Below are positions 16,678-24,864 of a stretch of DNA of 64,000 nucleotides, in pieces. Below the pieces are notes generated by a model. The model did not search any database. It had not been told where the DNA came from and was given only the letters and a program-made list of their open reading frames with translations. Location: positions 124,001 to 188,000 of the forward strand of contig CAWECY010000016.1 in the NCBI GenBank assembly GCA_963807775.1, read 5' to 3'. Numbering within the stretch: the stretch's first letter is position 1; each line of letters opens with the position of its first letter. The stretch is from Bog-473 sp963807775 (GTDB lineage: Bacteria; Actinomycetota; Acidimicrobiia; Acidimicrobiales; RAAP-2). Position numbers and translations under genes: made by a program.

Positions 16678-17403
16678 CTACGGACGACTCGGACCCGACT
16701 CGGCCTCCGCGACCACCGCGAGGGCCTCCCCGACCCGGTCCGTGATCACGGCGTCCACCCCCAGGGCCACCATGGCCGCGAGGTCCGCCACCGCGTTGAC
16801 GGTCCAGACGTTGACCGCCAGTCCGGCCGAGTGCGCCGCCGCCACCAAGGCCTCGTCGACCGAGGTCACGAACGGGTGCACGGCCCGGAACCCCGAGGCC
16901 ACCGCCTCCTCCAGGGAGAGCCCGACGTCGACCCCCCATCCCCACAAGGCCCCCAGCGCCAGCCGGCCGTCCGCAGCCTGCACCGCCCGCAACGTGGCCG
17001 GCTCGAAGGACGACACGAGCACCCGCTCCGTCCAGCCCGCAGCCTCGATACACGACGCCGTCAGCGCCGCCACCGCCTCCCCGGCGTCCCACCCCGGGTC
17101 CTGCGGGGCGTTCTTGATCTCGACGTTGACGACCAGGCCGTCGCACACGGCCAACACGTCGACCAGCAGCGGCACGTACGGGGGCAGGTCCGCCACCTCG
17201 AGCTCGGCGATCACGCCCACACCGGGGATCTCGGCGTCGTGGTGGACGGCCAGGGCCCCGTCGGCGGTCAGTCGCACGTCGAGTTCGACCCCGTCCGCCC
17301 CCACCCGGCGAGCCTCGGCGAAGGCGTCCAGAGTGTTCTCCGTGAACCCCTCGGTGCAACCCCGGTGTGCAAATACAGCCGTCAACGGCCCCTTCTCCCG
17401 CAC
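16678..17403 (-). CDS. Glycerophosphodiester phosphodiesterase
   Basis: 241 residues, GTG start. The GDPD TIM-barrel motifs are clear: FAHRGCTEGFTENTLDAF (His13, Arg14), GVELDVRLTADGALAVHHD (Glu40, Asp42, His54) and VNVEIK for the metal-binding glutamate. It hydrolyses glycerophosphodiesters from phospholipid turnover to glycerol-3-phosphate and an alcohol. No signal peptide is seen, so it is probably cytoplasmic (UgpQ-like). It is divergent from the whiB1-like gene; the 168-bp gap holds two CRP-type palindromes that could act on either gene. Confidence 0.93.
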   Translation of the reverse strand: MREKGPLTAVFAHRGCTEGFTENTLDAFAEARRVGADGVELDVRLTADGALAVHHDAEIPGVGVIAELEVADLPPYVPLLVDVLAVCDGLVVNVEIKNAPQDPGWDAGEAVAALTASCIEAAGWTERVLVSSFEPATLRAVQAADGRLALGALWGWGVDVGLSLEEAVASGFRAVHPFVTSVDEALVAAAHSAGLAVNVWTVNAVADLAAMVALGVDAVITDRVGEALAVVAEAESGPSRP

Positions 17404-17461
17404 CAGGTCACGATTGCAGCGTGACAGGGGGCTGAATTTTCAACAAAAACTCCTTGCCGCA

Positions 17462-17477
17462 AGTGAAGCGAGTCACT
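17462..17477 (+). promoter_or_regulatory. CRP/FNR-type palindrome 1 upstream of whiB1-like gene
   Basis: AGTGA-AGCGAG-TCACT is a perfect five-base inverted repeat with six-base spacer, the GTGA-N6-TCAC core of CRP sites. Its centre is 72 bp from that of the second palindrome and 110 bp from the whiB ATG. It also lies 59 bp upstream of the divergent GDPD start. In Mycobacterium tuberculosis the whiB1 promoter is a known target of the CRP-type regulator Rv3676. Confidence 0.6.
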
Positions 17478-17533
17478 AACGTTTTCAGGCGGTAAACCAC
17501 TCTTCACTGACGGGCACCTTTGGGGCTCGATCA

Positions 17534-17549
17534 TGTGAAAGAGTTCACA
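17534..17549 (+). promoter_or_regulatory. CRP-type palindrome 2 (TGTGA-N6-TCACA) upstream of whiB1-like gene
   Basis: TGTGAAAGAGTTCACA matches the full CRP consensus TGTGA-N6-TCACA. It ends 22 bases before the ATG at 17572, just upstream of the GGTGGAGG ribosome site, so it is probably at or after the transcription start, where bound CRP would repress. With palindrome 1 this gives an upstream and a downstream site. Confidence 0.65.
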
Positions 17550-17571
17550 ATGCAGGTGGAGGCACAATTCC

Positions 17572-17871
17572 ATGGCTCTGATGTGGAACCGGACCGTCGA
17601 TTGGGACACAGACGACTGGCGGAGGGCGGCAGCGTGCCGAAATACCGAACCGGACCTCTTCTTTCCCGTCGGCACGACCGGTCCCGCCGTGGACCAGATC
17701 GAGGCGGCCAAGCGGGTCTGTCGCTCGTGCGACGCCCTCGAGCCCTGCCTCGATTTCGCCCTCGCCACCAACCAGGAGTCGGGCGTCTGGGGCGGCACGT
17801 CCGAGGAGGAGCGCCGCAAGCTCCGCAAGGCGTGGCTGGCCGCCCGCCGCTCACAGCGCGCCGCCAGCTGA
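17572..17871 (+). CDS. whiB1: WhiB-family iron-sulfur regulator, WhiB1-like
   Basis: 99 residues with the four WhiB cysteines C22, C50, C53, C59 that hold a [4Fe-4S] cluster, then GVWGGTSEEERRKLRK with the G-W-G-G turn and the basic DNA-binding tail. DLFFPVGTTGPAVDQI is the WhiB1-type segment (LFFPVGNSGPA in mycobacteria). WhiB1 binds the principal sigma factor and DNA and responds to nitric oxide; it is essential in M. tuberculosis. The next gene is a convergent pdtaS-like kinase, the same neighbourhood as mycobacterial whiB1 (Rv3219/Rv3220c). Start at the ATG after GGTGGAGG; a second ATG three codons in is possible. Confidence 0.9.
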   Translation: MALMWNRTVDWDTDDWRRAAACRNTEPDLFFPVGTTGPAVDQIEAAKRVCRSCDALEPCLDFALATNQESGVWGGTSEEERRKLRKAWLAARRSQRAAS

Positions 17872-17884
17872 CCCCAGGGCCGGT

Positions 17885-17908
17885 GCTCTGCGTCTGCTGA
17901 CGCAGAGC
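17885..17908. terminator. Perfect 10-bp hairpin between convergent whiB1 and pdtaS
   Basis: GCTCTGCGTC and GACGCAGAGC form a perfect 10-bp stem with loop TGCT, in the 94-base gap between the two convergent stops. There is no T-run on either side, as is common for actinobacterial I-shaped terminators. It would serve both directions. Confidence 0.7.
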
Positions 17909-17965
17909 CGCCCCGTCTGAACGCCGGCCCACATCCCGGGGCCGACACCCCACCCCGCCGCACCC

Positions 17966-19552
17966 TCAACGCGGCGCGCGCACCGGGACCGAAATGGCCG
18001 CCCGTGTCCCTCCGCCCGCCGACATCGGCAGCTTCTCCATGGAGATCGTCCCCTCCAGCTGGCTGACCACCAGGTCGCGCACGATCGACAGTCCGAGGCT
18101 GGTCGTCTTCTCAATGTCGAAGCCGTCGGGCAGACCCAGCCCGTCGTCGCGCACCTCGACCGACAGCGCCCCGTTGTCGCACGACAGGGTCAGGTCGACG
18201 TGGCCCACCGGCGCGTAGCCGGCCGAGCCGCCCGCCCCCTCCAACCCGGCGGCGCCATCCTGGCCGCCGGCCGCCTCGGGGTCGAAGGCGTGCTCGACCG
18301 CGTTCTGCAGCAGCTCGGCCACCGTCACGGCGAGCGGCGTCGCCACGTCGGCCGCCACCTCGCCCAGATCCCCGTGGACCGAGATCACGATGGGCTGCGA
18401 CGACACCACCGAGTCCTCGGCCATTTGCACCAGCGACCCCACGATCTCGGCGAAGGGCACCTGGTCGCTCGGGTCCCGCGAGAGGATCTCGTGCACCAGG
18501 GCGATGGAGCGGACCCGGCGCTCGGCCTCGTGCAGCGCCACCCGGGCCGCCCGGTCCCCCACCCGGCGCGCCTGGAGGCTCAGCAGCGACGAGATCGTCT
18601 GCAGGTTGTTCTTGACCCGGTGGTGCACCTCGCGGATGGCGGCGTCCTTCGACAGCAGCAGGCGGTCCAGCCGGCGCACGTCTGTCACGTCGCGCAGCAG
18701 GATCATCGCCCCCGTCACGACGCCGTGGGACAGCAGGGGGATGCAGTGCACCAGCACGATCACGTCCGGCCGCCGCTCCACCTCCTCCACCACCGGTCGC
18801 CCGGTGGCCAGCGCCCACTCCACCGCCGACTCCTCGATGTCGAGGTCGCCGAAGCGCCTCCCCTCGGGCTGCGCGTAGATCCCCATGCGGTGGAACGCGT
18901 TCATGGCGTTGGGCGAGGCGAACTCCACCCGCCCGTCGGCGTCGACCACCACGACACCGTCGCCCACCCGCGGCGCCTCCTCGGTGCCGACGTCCTCGTC
19001 GGGGAAGGGAAAGGCCGACTGGGCCACCATGTCGGCCAGGCGCTCGAACACGTCGAGGTACGTGCGCTCGTACATGCTCGTGGGCCCCTTGAGCGGCGCC
19101 AGCGAGACCCGCAGCAGCGCGCCGATGATGCGGCCCTCGAAGCGCACCGGGATGTTCTCCACCGGCACCTGATCACCCAGGACGGGGTGATGGATGCTGC
19201 CCCGCACGATCTCGCCCGAGTGCAGGCACTGGGCCACCAGCGTCCACTGCGACTCGTTCACCGTCTGGCCCACCAGATCCTGGTCCACCAGCGTGGGCCG
19301 GTTGTTCGGGCGCATCTGGCCCAGCACGACCAGCTCGGGGTCCTCGTCGTCGGCGTCGACGGGAGCCCTCGCACCCGCCTGCGCCTCCGCGACCGGCCCC
19401 GGCCCGCCGGCCCGCACCGGCACCAGCAACAGGAGGTCGGAGAAGGAGAGGTCGGCCAGCACGCTCCAGCTCCCGAGCAGGCGCTGCAGGTGCCCGAGCT
19501 CGTCGGGCTTGAGGTCGGTGTGGCTCAGCGCCAGCTCGGCCGGGGTCGGCAC
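17966..19552 (-). CDS. pdtaS: PdtaS-like sensor histidine kinase
   Basis: 528 residues from GTG 19552 (TAGTG overlap with the PHP gene stop). The order is an N-terminal GAF-like sensor (about 1-185; SWSVLADLSFSDLLLLVPV), a PAS domain (about 195-295; FASPNAMNAFHRMG), the HisKA_2 dimerisation box with phospho-acceptor His310 in IREVHHRVKNNLQTISSLL, and an HATPase (ELLQNAVEHAFDP; DDGLGLPDGF; SLGLSIVRDLV). This matches M. tuberculosis PdtaS (Rv3220c) along its length. PdtaS is a soluble kinase that phosphorylates the ANTAR protein PdtaR, an RNA-binding antiterminator. No pdtaR gene is in the window. A 30-residue Gly/Ala-rich insertion lies inside the HATPase domain. Confidence 0.9.
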   Translation of the reverse strand: MPTPAELALSHTDLKPDELGHLQRLLGSWSVLADLSFSDLLLLVPVRAGGPGPVAEAQAGARAPVDADDEDPELVVLGQMRPNNRPTLVDQDLVGQTVNESQWTLVAQCLHSGEIVRGSIHHPVLGDQVPVENIPVRFEGRIIGALLRVSLAPLKGPTSMYERTYLDVFERLADMVAQSAFPFPDEDVGTEEAPRVGDGVVVVDADGRVEFASPNAMNAFHRMGIYAQPEGRRFGDLDIEESAVEWALATGRPVVEEVERRPDVIVLVHCIPLLSHGVVTGAMILLRDVTDVRRLDRLLLSKDAAIREVHHRVKNNLQTISSLLSLQARRVGDRAARVALHEAERRVRSIALVHEILSRDPSDQVPFAEIVGSLVQMAEDSVVSSQPIVISVHGDLGEVAADVATPLAVTVAELLQNAVEHAFDPEAAGGQDGAAGLEGAGGSAGYAPVGHVDLTLSCDNGALSVEVRDDGLGLPDGFDIEKTTSLGLSIVRDLVVSQLEGTISMEKLPMSAGGGTRAAISVPVRAPR

Positions 19553-20487
19553 TAGACCTCCCCTCCTGGCCCACCCGCCACGCCGGCCACGTCCGCCACG
19601 CCGGCCACCGGGGCCGGCGACACCGGCACCGGCCGCGCCACCCGGGCCGAGTAGCCCTGCAAGACCCCCGCCCCCACCGAACTCAGCGCGGCGCGCAGGT
19701 CGTCGGCCCGGTCGGCCACGTGGTCCAGGTGGTGGGCGTCCGAGGCCGTGGTCAGCGGCACGCCCCGCGCCACGAACCGCTCCAGCAACCCGACAGCCGG
19801 GTACTGCTCGTTCACCGGCTTGCGCCAGCCGGCCGACGACACCTCGGCCGCCATGCCCGACCCGGCCGCCGCCTCGGCGATGCGGTCCCACCACTCGACC
19901 GGAACCGCGGGCACGTGTCCCGCCACCTTTATCAGGTCCGGGTGCGCCAGCACGTCGCACGAACGCGACGCCGCCAGCTCCTCCATGGCCGACGTATAGG
20001 CCTCCCAGCAGGCGTCGACGTCACGCACCGACCACTCGGCCATCGACACCGGATCCTCCAAGTCGTCGAAGCGCCAGGCCCCCACCCAGTGCACCGACCC
20101 CAACAAGACGTCGAACGGGTACCCGGCCAGCAACCCGGCCACATCGTCCATGCGGCCCTCGTAGTAGTCGACCTCCAGCCCGATGACGACCGGCAGCCCG
20201 GCCTCCTTGGCCTCCAGCGCGCACTGCACGTACTCGTCCAGGTCCGCCGTGGCGTGGAAATCCCAATACGAGGCCATCGACTCGGCGAGTGCCGGCGGCA
20301 CGCGCTCGTCCTTCCAGAAGCCACCGACGAGCGCGTCGGCCTGCCGGAACCGGAACAGGTGCTCGGTCACGGCCAGCTCGGTCACCCCCGCCGCCTCGGC
20401 TCGGGCGCAGTAGTCGGCCAGCTGCTCCAGCCGCAGCGGCGTCTGGCGCTCGCTGTGCGGCCAGAGGTGGAGGTGGTAGTCGAGCAC
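19552..20487 (-). CDS. PHP-domain phosphoesterase (histidinol-phosphatase-like)
   Basis: 311 residues, GTG start giving (M)LDYHLHLWPHSE, the PHP H-x-H metal motif, followed by ELAVTEHLFRF, LPVVIGLEVDYYEG, LLGSVHWVGAWRF, DVLAHPDLIKVAG and TASDAHHLDHVADR, which supply the remaining His/Asp/Glu metal ligands. This is the HisK-type histidinol-phosphate phosphatase pattern. A role in histidine synthesis is possible but no his genes are near. The C-terminal 25 residues are Ala/Gly/Val-rich and probably disordered. The stop overlaps the kinase start, suggesting co-translation. Confidence 0.85.
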   Translation of the reverse strand: MLDYHLHLWPHSERQTPLRLEQLADYCARAEAAGVTELAVTEHLFRFRQADALVGGFWKDERVPPALAESMASYWDFHATADLDEYVQCALEAKEAGLPVVIGLEVDYYEGRMDDVAGLLAGYPFDVLLGSVHWVGAWRFDDLEDPVSMAEWSVRDVDACWEAYTSAMEELAASRSCDVLAHPDLIKVAGHVPAVPVEWWDRIAEAAAGSGMAAEVSSAGWRKPVNEQYPAVGLLERFVARGVPLTTASDAHHLDHVADRADDLRAALSSVGAGVLQGYSARVARPVPVSPAPVAGVADVAGVAGGPGGEV

Positions 20488-20520
20488 GACCGTCGCGGCG
20501 CCCGGACGCCCCGGCGCCCG

Positions 20521-21177
20521 CTACCCGGCCCGGCGGATCAGCGTCACGCCGTCTCGGATGGTGGTCATGACGCAGACCACGCGGGGGTCGTTCACGATCT
20601 TGTCGTTGAAGGCGCGCAACGCCAGCGCCCCCTCGTGCGGGTTCTTCTCGGAGGGCAACACGCCTCCGGACTGCAGCGTGTTGTCCACGACGATCAGGCC
20701 GTGCGGCGCCAGCTTGGGCAGCACCGCCTCGAAGTAGGCGTCGTAGGTGACCTTGTCGGCGTCAATGAAGACGAGGTCGAACGGACCTTGCAGGTCCTCG
20801 ACCGAGCGCAGCGCCGGGCCCTCGATGACGCTGATGTGACTCTCCAGCCCGGCCGCGGCGATGTTGCCCCGGGCCGTCTCGGCGTGGTGCGGGTCCACCT
20901 CCAGCGAGATGATGGCGCCGTCCTTGGGCAGCCCGGCGGCCATGGCGATGGCCGAGTAGCCGGTGAAGGTGCCGATCTCGAGCACATAGGTGGCCTGGGT
21001 GGCGAAGACCAGCAGCTCCAGAAACCGCCCCTCCTGGCGTCCCACCATCATCCCCCAGGCGGCGAAGTCCTCCTTGGTGGAGGCGTCCACCGATTCGAGG
21101 TGCCCCGGCGGGGCCGTCGTGTGGGCGTCGGCGTACTCGAGGACCTCGGCATTGATGAGCTGGACCATGCCAGGCAT
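20521..21177 (-). CDS. Class I SAM-dependent O-methyltransferase (family 3)
   Basis: 218 residues. It has the catechol/caffeoyl-CoA O-methyltransferase layout: N-terminal helix ending in QEGRFLELLVFATQ, SAM motif I VLEIGTFTGYSAIAMA, acidic ribose contact ISLEVDPHH, and the metal-binding segment VFIDADKVTYDAYFEA followed by IVVDNTLQSG. It would methylate a vicinal diol or similar small molecule using SAM and a divalent metal. Start ATG 21177; a second ATG three codons later is possible. It lies in a minus-strand run with the ArsA-type ATPases but 39 bases apart, so operon membership is uncertain. Confidence 0.9.
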   Translation of the reverse strand: MPGMVQLINAEVLEYADAHTTAPPGHLESVDASTKEDFAAWGMMVGRQEGRFLELLVFATQATYVLEIGTFTGYSAIAMAAGLPKDGAIISLEVDPHHAETARGNIAAAGLESHISVIEGPALRSVEDLQGPFDLVFIDADKVTYDAYFEAVLPKLAPHGLIVVDNTLQSGGVLPSEKNPHEGALALRAFNDKIVNDPRVVCVMTTIRDGVTLIRRAG

Positions 21178-21216
21178 GGTAGGCCCAGCCGAGCGTGCCC
21201 CCGGCCGGCGCCGGAC

Positions 21217-22368
21217 CTAGTCCCAGACCTGCGCGCCCAGCCGCAGCAGCCCGGACATGTCGTAGATGTCGGCATCGAAGAACGGCACCGTCACGAGCAC
21301 GTCGGGCGCGCCCCGCAGCTCGGCCTGCTGCTCGGCCTCGCGCCGGGCCACGACGGCGAAGTTGAGGAAGCTCTCGGCCACCTCGTCGACCACCCGGGCC
21401 GCCACCACCGGGTCGTCGGTCAGGCCCTCGGCCAGCTCCGTCGCCCGGCCCCGCATGGACATGGCCAGCTTGTCGGTCTTCTGGTCGCTCAGGTAGGCCG
21501 GCAGCACCTTGTTCAACACGATCGCCCCCAAGTGGAGCTTGCGCGCCGTCAGCTCGGCCGAGAAGAACTCTGCCTCGCGCACCGGCGTGGCCTCCAAGGT
21601 GGACACCACCATGAACGTCGTTCGCCGGTCCGACAGGAGCCGCGTCACCGCGTCGGCCCGCTCCACGAAGCCGGCGTACATCGACTGGAAGAGGATGAAG
21701 AACTCCGAGATGTCGGCCAGGAACTGCGTGCCGAGGATCCGGTCCGCCACTTGATAGAAGGGGCGCGACGCGAAGTTCACCAGCCGCGACCGGTAGGGCA
21801 CGATCAGCCAGCGCAACAGCCGCGACGAGAAGAAGTCGGCCATGCGCTGGGGCGCATCCAGGAAGTCGAGCGCGTTGCGGGTCGGCGGGGTGTCGACGAC
21901 GATGAGGTCGTACTTGCCCTCGGAGTGGATCTCGTACAGCCGCTCCATGGCGATGTAGTCGTGCGACTGGATGAAGCGCCCCGAGATGTTCTGGTACAGC
22001 GGGTTGGCCAGGATCTGCTCCCGCGTCGCCTCGTCGGGCGCATGCGTGCGGATGAGGTCGTCCCAGCTCTGCTTGGTGTCGAGCATGGCCGCCCACAGCT
22101 CGCCCCTGGGCGTGGCCGCCGCGTCGGCGAACACATCATCGGTGATGCGGACCTCGTCGTTCCCGATCCCCTTCAACCCGAGGGCGTCGGCCAGGCGACG
22201 GGCCGGGTCGACCGTGAGCACCAGCACCCGGCCGCCCTCTTCCACCACCGCCGTGGCGGCCAGCGCGGCCGCCGTCGTGGTCTTGCCCACGCCACCGGGC
22301 CCGCAGGCGATGACGATGTCCTTGGCCGCCAGCAGCTGAGCGACCGTCTTGGCCGAGTCCGTCGTCAC
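21217..22368 (-). CDS. ArsA/Get3-type ATPase, second of a pair
   Basis: 383 residues from GTG 22368 (GTGA overlap with the preceding ArsA gene). Walker A is ACGPGGVGKTTTAAALA at about 21-37, the A-loop Asp sits in VLTVDPARRLADALG, and switch II is LIVVDTPPTRNALDFLD. It lacks the second ATPase half of classic ArsA and works as a dimer-forming P-loop protein. In mycobacteria, adjacent ArsA-like pairs (Rv3679/Rv3680) form a complex linked to glycerol and surface-glycan handling. No arsenic genes are nearby, so arsenite export is unlikely. Confidence 0.9.
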   Translation of the reverse strand: MTTDSAKTVAQLLAAKDIVIACGPGGVGKTTTAAALAATAVVEEGGRVLVLTVDPARRLADALGLKGIGNDEVRITDDVFADAAATPRGELWAAMLDTKQSWDDLIRTHAPDEATREQILANPLYQNISGRFIQSHDYIAMERLYEIHSEGKYDLIVVDTPPTRNALDFLDAPQRMADFFSSRLLRWLIVPYRSRLVNFASRPFYQVADRILGTQFLADISEFFILFQSMYAGFVERADAVTRLLSDRRTTFMVVSTLEATPVREAEFFSAELTARKLHLGAIVLNKVLPAYLSDQKTDKLAMSMRGRATELAEGLTDDPVVAARVVDEVAESFLNFAVVARREAEQQAELRGAPDVLVTVPFFDADIYDMSGLLRLGAQVWD

Positions 22369-23321
22369 AGCCCGAGCTCCTCGCCCAGCGCGTGCGCCAC
22401 CTGCCGCGTCGTGCGGGCGCCGAAGCTCCGGGCGAACAGGTAGGGCACGAGCAGCACCGGCAGGCCGGTCGGCAGCCCGGCCTGCAATCGCTGCATGTGC
22501 GAGGCCCGGGTACGCCGCATGGTCACGGCCAGCCGGGCCGCCTCGAGCACCGGTGCCACCGAGCCCCCGGCCCGCTCCGACAACAGCTCCTCGGTCCCCG
22601 GCTCGCGCAGCTGCTCGAAGATCTCCTCCTCGCGCTGGCCGAAGAGCTCGGGCAGTACGCGGTTCACCACGACGGCCGACAGGCGCACCGTCGTCTCCTC
22701 GCGCACCCGCGTGGCCAGCTCGAGCGTCTCGCTGACCGGCATCTCCTCGGGCGTGCACACCGCCACCAGACCGGTCTGGCGCTCGTCCGAGAGGATGTCG
22801 AGCATCCAGTCGGTCTGGCTCCTGATCAGCCCGACCTTGACCAGGTCGTTGATGGCCTGGGGCGCGGCGAGCTGGCCGATGATATGGCCGCTGGCCGGCG
22901 CATCCACCACCACCAGGTCGTAGTGCTGTTCGCGTACCTCGTAACAGAGCTTGCCGACGGTCAGGATCTCGCGGACGCCCGGTGCCGCCGTGGCCACGAA
23001 GTCGAACGCTTTAGCCAGCGGCCCGATCCGGCCCACCACCGGGATGCGCAGGTGCAGCTTGAGGTACTCACGCAGGCTGGCCTCGGTGTCCATGGACATG
23101 GACCAGATACCGGGCGCCACCTCGCGCGGGGTGAAATCGGTCGGAGGTGACTCGAAGAGCGAGGTCACGTCCCCCTTGGCGTCCACTTCGCACACCAACA
23201 CGCGCTTGCCGTGCTCCGCGGCCAGTTGCGCCAGCCCCGCCGCCACCGTCGTCTTGCCCACCCCGCCCTTGCCGGTGACGAACACCAGCTTCAGGTCGAG
23301 GAGGTCGGGAACCGCCGTCAC
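22365..23321 (-). CDS. ArsA/Get3-type ATPase, first of a pair
   Basis: 318 residues from GTG 23321. The deviant Walker A FVTGKGGVGKTTVAAGLA lies near residues 14-31, followed by VCEVDAKGDVTSLF and the switch II segment LVVVDAPASGHIIGQL. Sequence upstream of the chosen start is Pro/Gly-rich and overlaps the DUF3107 gene, so the short form is preferred. It pairs with the next gene, from which it differs clearly (the lysine-containing GKGGVGKT here, GPGGVGKT there), so the product may be a heterodimer with one altered signature lysine. It is likely a cytosolic ATPase for targeting or transport coupling. Confidence 0.88.
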   Translation of the reverse strand: MTAVPDLLDLKLVFVTGKGGVGKTTVAAGLAQLAAEHGKRVLVCEVDAKGDVTSLFESPPTDFTPREVAPGIWSMSMDTEASLREYLKLHLRIPVVGRIGPLAKAFDFVATAAPGVREILTVGKLCYEVREQHYDLVVVDAPASGHIIGQLAAPQAINDLVKVGLIRSQTDWMLDILSDERQTGLVAVCTPEEMPVSETLELATRVREETTVRLSAVVVNRVLPELFGQREEEIFEQLREPGTEELLSERAGGSVAPVLEAARLAVTMRRTRASHMQRLQAGLPTGLPVLLVPYLFARSFGARTTRQVAHALGEELGL

Positions 23322-23355
23322 CGCCCCGGTGCCTGCCCCGCCGCCACGGACATCC

Positions 23356-23592
23356 TCAGGGCGCTCCGAACCCCACGCGCCGCTCGGCCGAGGGTGCACC
23401 CACCTCGACGTAGGCCACCTTTACGACGGGCACGCCGATGCGACGGCCCTTGCGGTCGGTCAGCCAGAGAACCCCGTCACCCGTCTTAAGCAGCTTCTCG
23501 ATCTCGGCCACCACTTTGTCGCGCTCGGCGTCGTCGGGCATCTCCACCTCGAGCTCCTTGGGGGTATGGGTGATGCCAATACGGACGTCCAC
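23356..23592 (-). CDS. DUF3107 family protein
   Basis: 78 residues, GTG start giving VDVRIGITHTPKELEVEM and continuing DRKGRRIGVPVVKVAYVEVGAP. Size and sequence match the DUF3107 family (Rv3208A/TB9.4 in M. tuberculosis), a small actinobacterial protein of unknown function. GAGAGGAG lies upstream. It stands 34 bases before the first ArsA-type gene and could lead that operon. No catalytic residues are recognisable. Confidence 0.9.
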   Translation of the reverse strand: MDVRIGITHTPKELEVEMPDDAERDKVVAEIEKLLKTGDGVLWLTDRKGRRIGVPVVKVAYVEVGAPSAERRVGFGAP

Positions 23593-23671
23593 CTGGTCTC
23601 ACTCCTCTCGGGGCCCTTGAGCAGGCCCTCTGGCCACCTGGACGTTACAGCGACCGGGCAGACTGCATGAC

Positions 23672-24847
23672 ATGAGCGGGCCGCCCAGAGCGGGCGAGAC
23701 GGAGCGCAGCGTGCGCTGGGCAGCGACGATGGAGGGCTACTCGGGCCCGGTCCGCCTGGCCCACGCCGACTCCCACGCCCGCATCGCCCCGGCCGACGAC
23801 CCCGGATCCGCCGCACTCTCTAGCGGCCCCCGCGCTCGGACCGAGCGCGAAGACCTGGAGAGCGCGCTGCTCGCCCCCGGCGCCACCTGTGCCCGTGGCG
23901 CCGGCGACCGACCGCAGCCGGAGGAGCCCGACCCCTGGCGCACCTGCTTCGAGCGCGACCGCGACCGCATCCTGCACGCCACCGCCTTCCGCCGACTGGC
24001 CGGCAAGACGCAGGTGTTCGTGTTCCCCGAGGACCATCAGCGCACCCGCCTGACCCACACGCTCGAGGTGACCCAGGTGGCCACGGCCATCGCCCGGGCC
24101 TGCCGTCTCAACGTCGCTCTGACCGAGGCCATTGCGCTCGGGCACGACTGCGGCCACGGACCCGGCGGCCATGCCAGCGAGGACGCGCTCGACCCCTACG
24201 TGCCCGGCGGCTTCGACCACGCGCCCTGGGGTGCCCACGTCTCACTCCAACCGTTCAACCTCTGCGCGGAAACGGTCGAGGGCATCGCCAACCACAGCTG
24301 GTCCCGCCCTGCCCCCTCCACGCCCGAGGGCGAGGTCGTCAGCTGGGCCGACCGCATCGCCTACGTCTGCCATGACTGGGAGGACGCAGTACTGGCCGGC
24401 ATCGTGGCCCCGTACCAACTTCCCGCGGCTGTCCGCACGCTGTGCGGGGAGCGCCGCAGCGCACAGCTCAGCGCGTTCATCGCGGCGGTCGCCTCGGCCA
24501 CTTTGCGCACAGGCCAGGTCGGCATGGAAGAGGACGGGGCGGAGGCGCTGGCGGCGTTCCGGGCTTCCAACTATGAGCGGATCTACCTGCGCGACGCCTC
24601 GTTGCGCCAGGGCGAGGCGGTGGTCAGCGTGCTGCGTGCCCTCGTCGAGCATTTCTCGGATCGGCCGCACCTCATCACCGACCGGTCCTCCGCCCCGATC
24701 CGCACCGACACGATTGCCGGCAGCCATGAGGCCATCCTGGCCTCGGTCACATATGTCGCCGGCATGACCGATCGCTTCGCCTTCCGCCAGGCCGTTGCCC
24801 TGCTCGGGTGGGACCCGGCCAAGCTGCCTACCGGCGTCGACGGGTGA
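23672..24847 (+). CDS. HD-domain dNTP triphosphohydrolase (dGTPase-like)
   Basis: 391 residues. HD-superfamily motifs: FRRLAGKTQVF, TRLTHTLEVTQVATAIA (His129), GHDCGHGPGGHASEDAL (His158-Asp159) and SWADRIAYVCHDWED for the last Asp. The arrangement matches deoxyguanosinetriphosphate triphosphohydrolase-like proteins that cleave dNTPs to nucleoside and triphosphate and help control DNA precursor pools. The first 90 residues are poorly conserved and low complexity; a start at the ATG of residue 20 is possible. It is convergent with the PLDc_N-type gene after 17 bases. Confidence 0.88.
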   Translation: MSGPPRAGETERSVRWAATMEGYSGPVRLAHADSHARIAPADDPGSAALSSGPRARTEREDLESALLAPGATCARGAGDRPQPEEPDPWRTCFERDRDRILHATAFRRLAGKTQVFVFPEDHQRTRLTHTLEVTQVATAIARACRLNVALTEAIALGHDCGHGPGGHASEDALDPYVPGGFDHAPWGAHVSLQPFNLCAETVEGIANHSWSRPAPSTPEGEVVSWADRIAYVCHDWEDAVLAGIVAPYQLPAAVRTLCGERRSAQLSAFIAAVASATLRTGQVGMEEDGAEALAAFRASNYERIYLRDASLRQGEAVVSVLRALVEHFSDRPHLITDRSSAPIRTDTIAGSHEAILASVTYVAGMTDRFAFRQAVALLGWDPAKLPTGVDG

Positions 24848-24864
24848 GCTACCCCGTGCTGCTG

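Noticed and set aside
16655..16690. T-arm-like string GGGGTTCGACC near the GDPD stop
   Set aside because: No matching acceptor, D or anticodon arms can be drawn; it is mostly GDPD coding sequence.
19720..22443. A 907-codon open frame on the plus strand across the PHP, methyltransferase and ArsA genes
   Set aside because: It is antisense to four well-recognised genes, rich in His/Gln/Arg as expected from reading GC-rich genes backwards, and has no family motif.
21217..23321. Arsenic resistance locus suggested by two ArsA-like genes
   Set aside because: No arsB, arsC or ArsR-type gene is adjacent, and both proteins are single-domain ATPases of the mycobacterial pair type.
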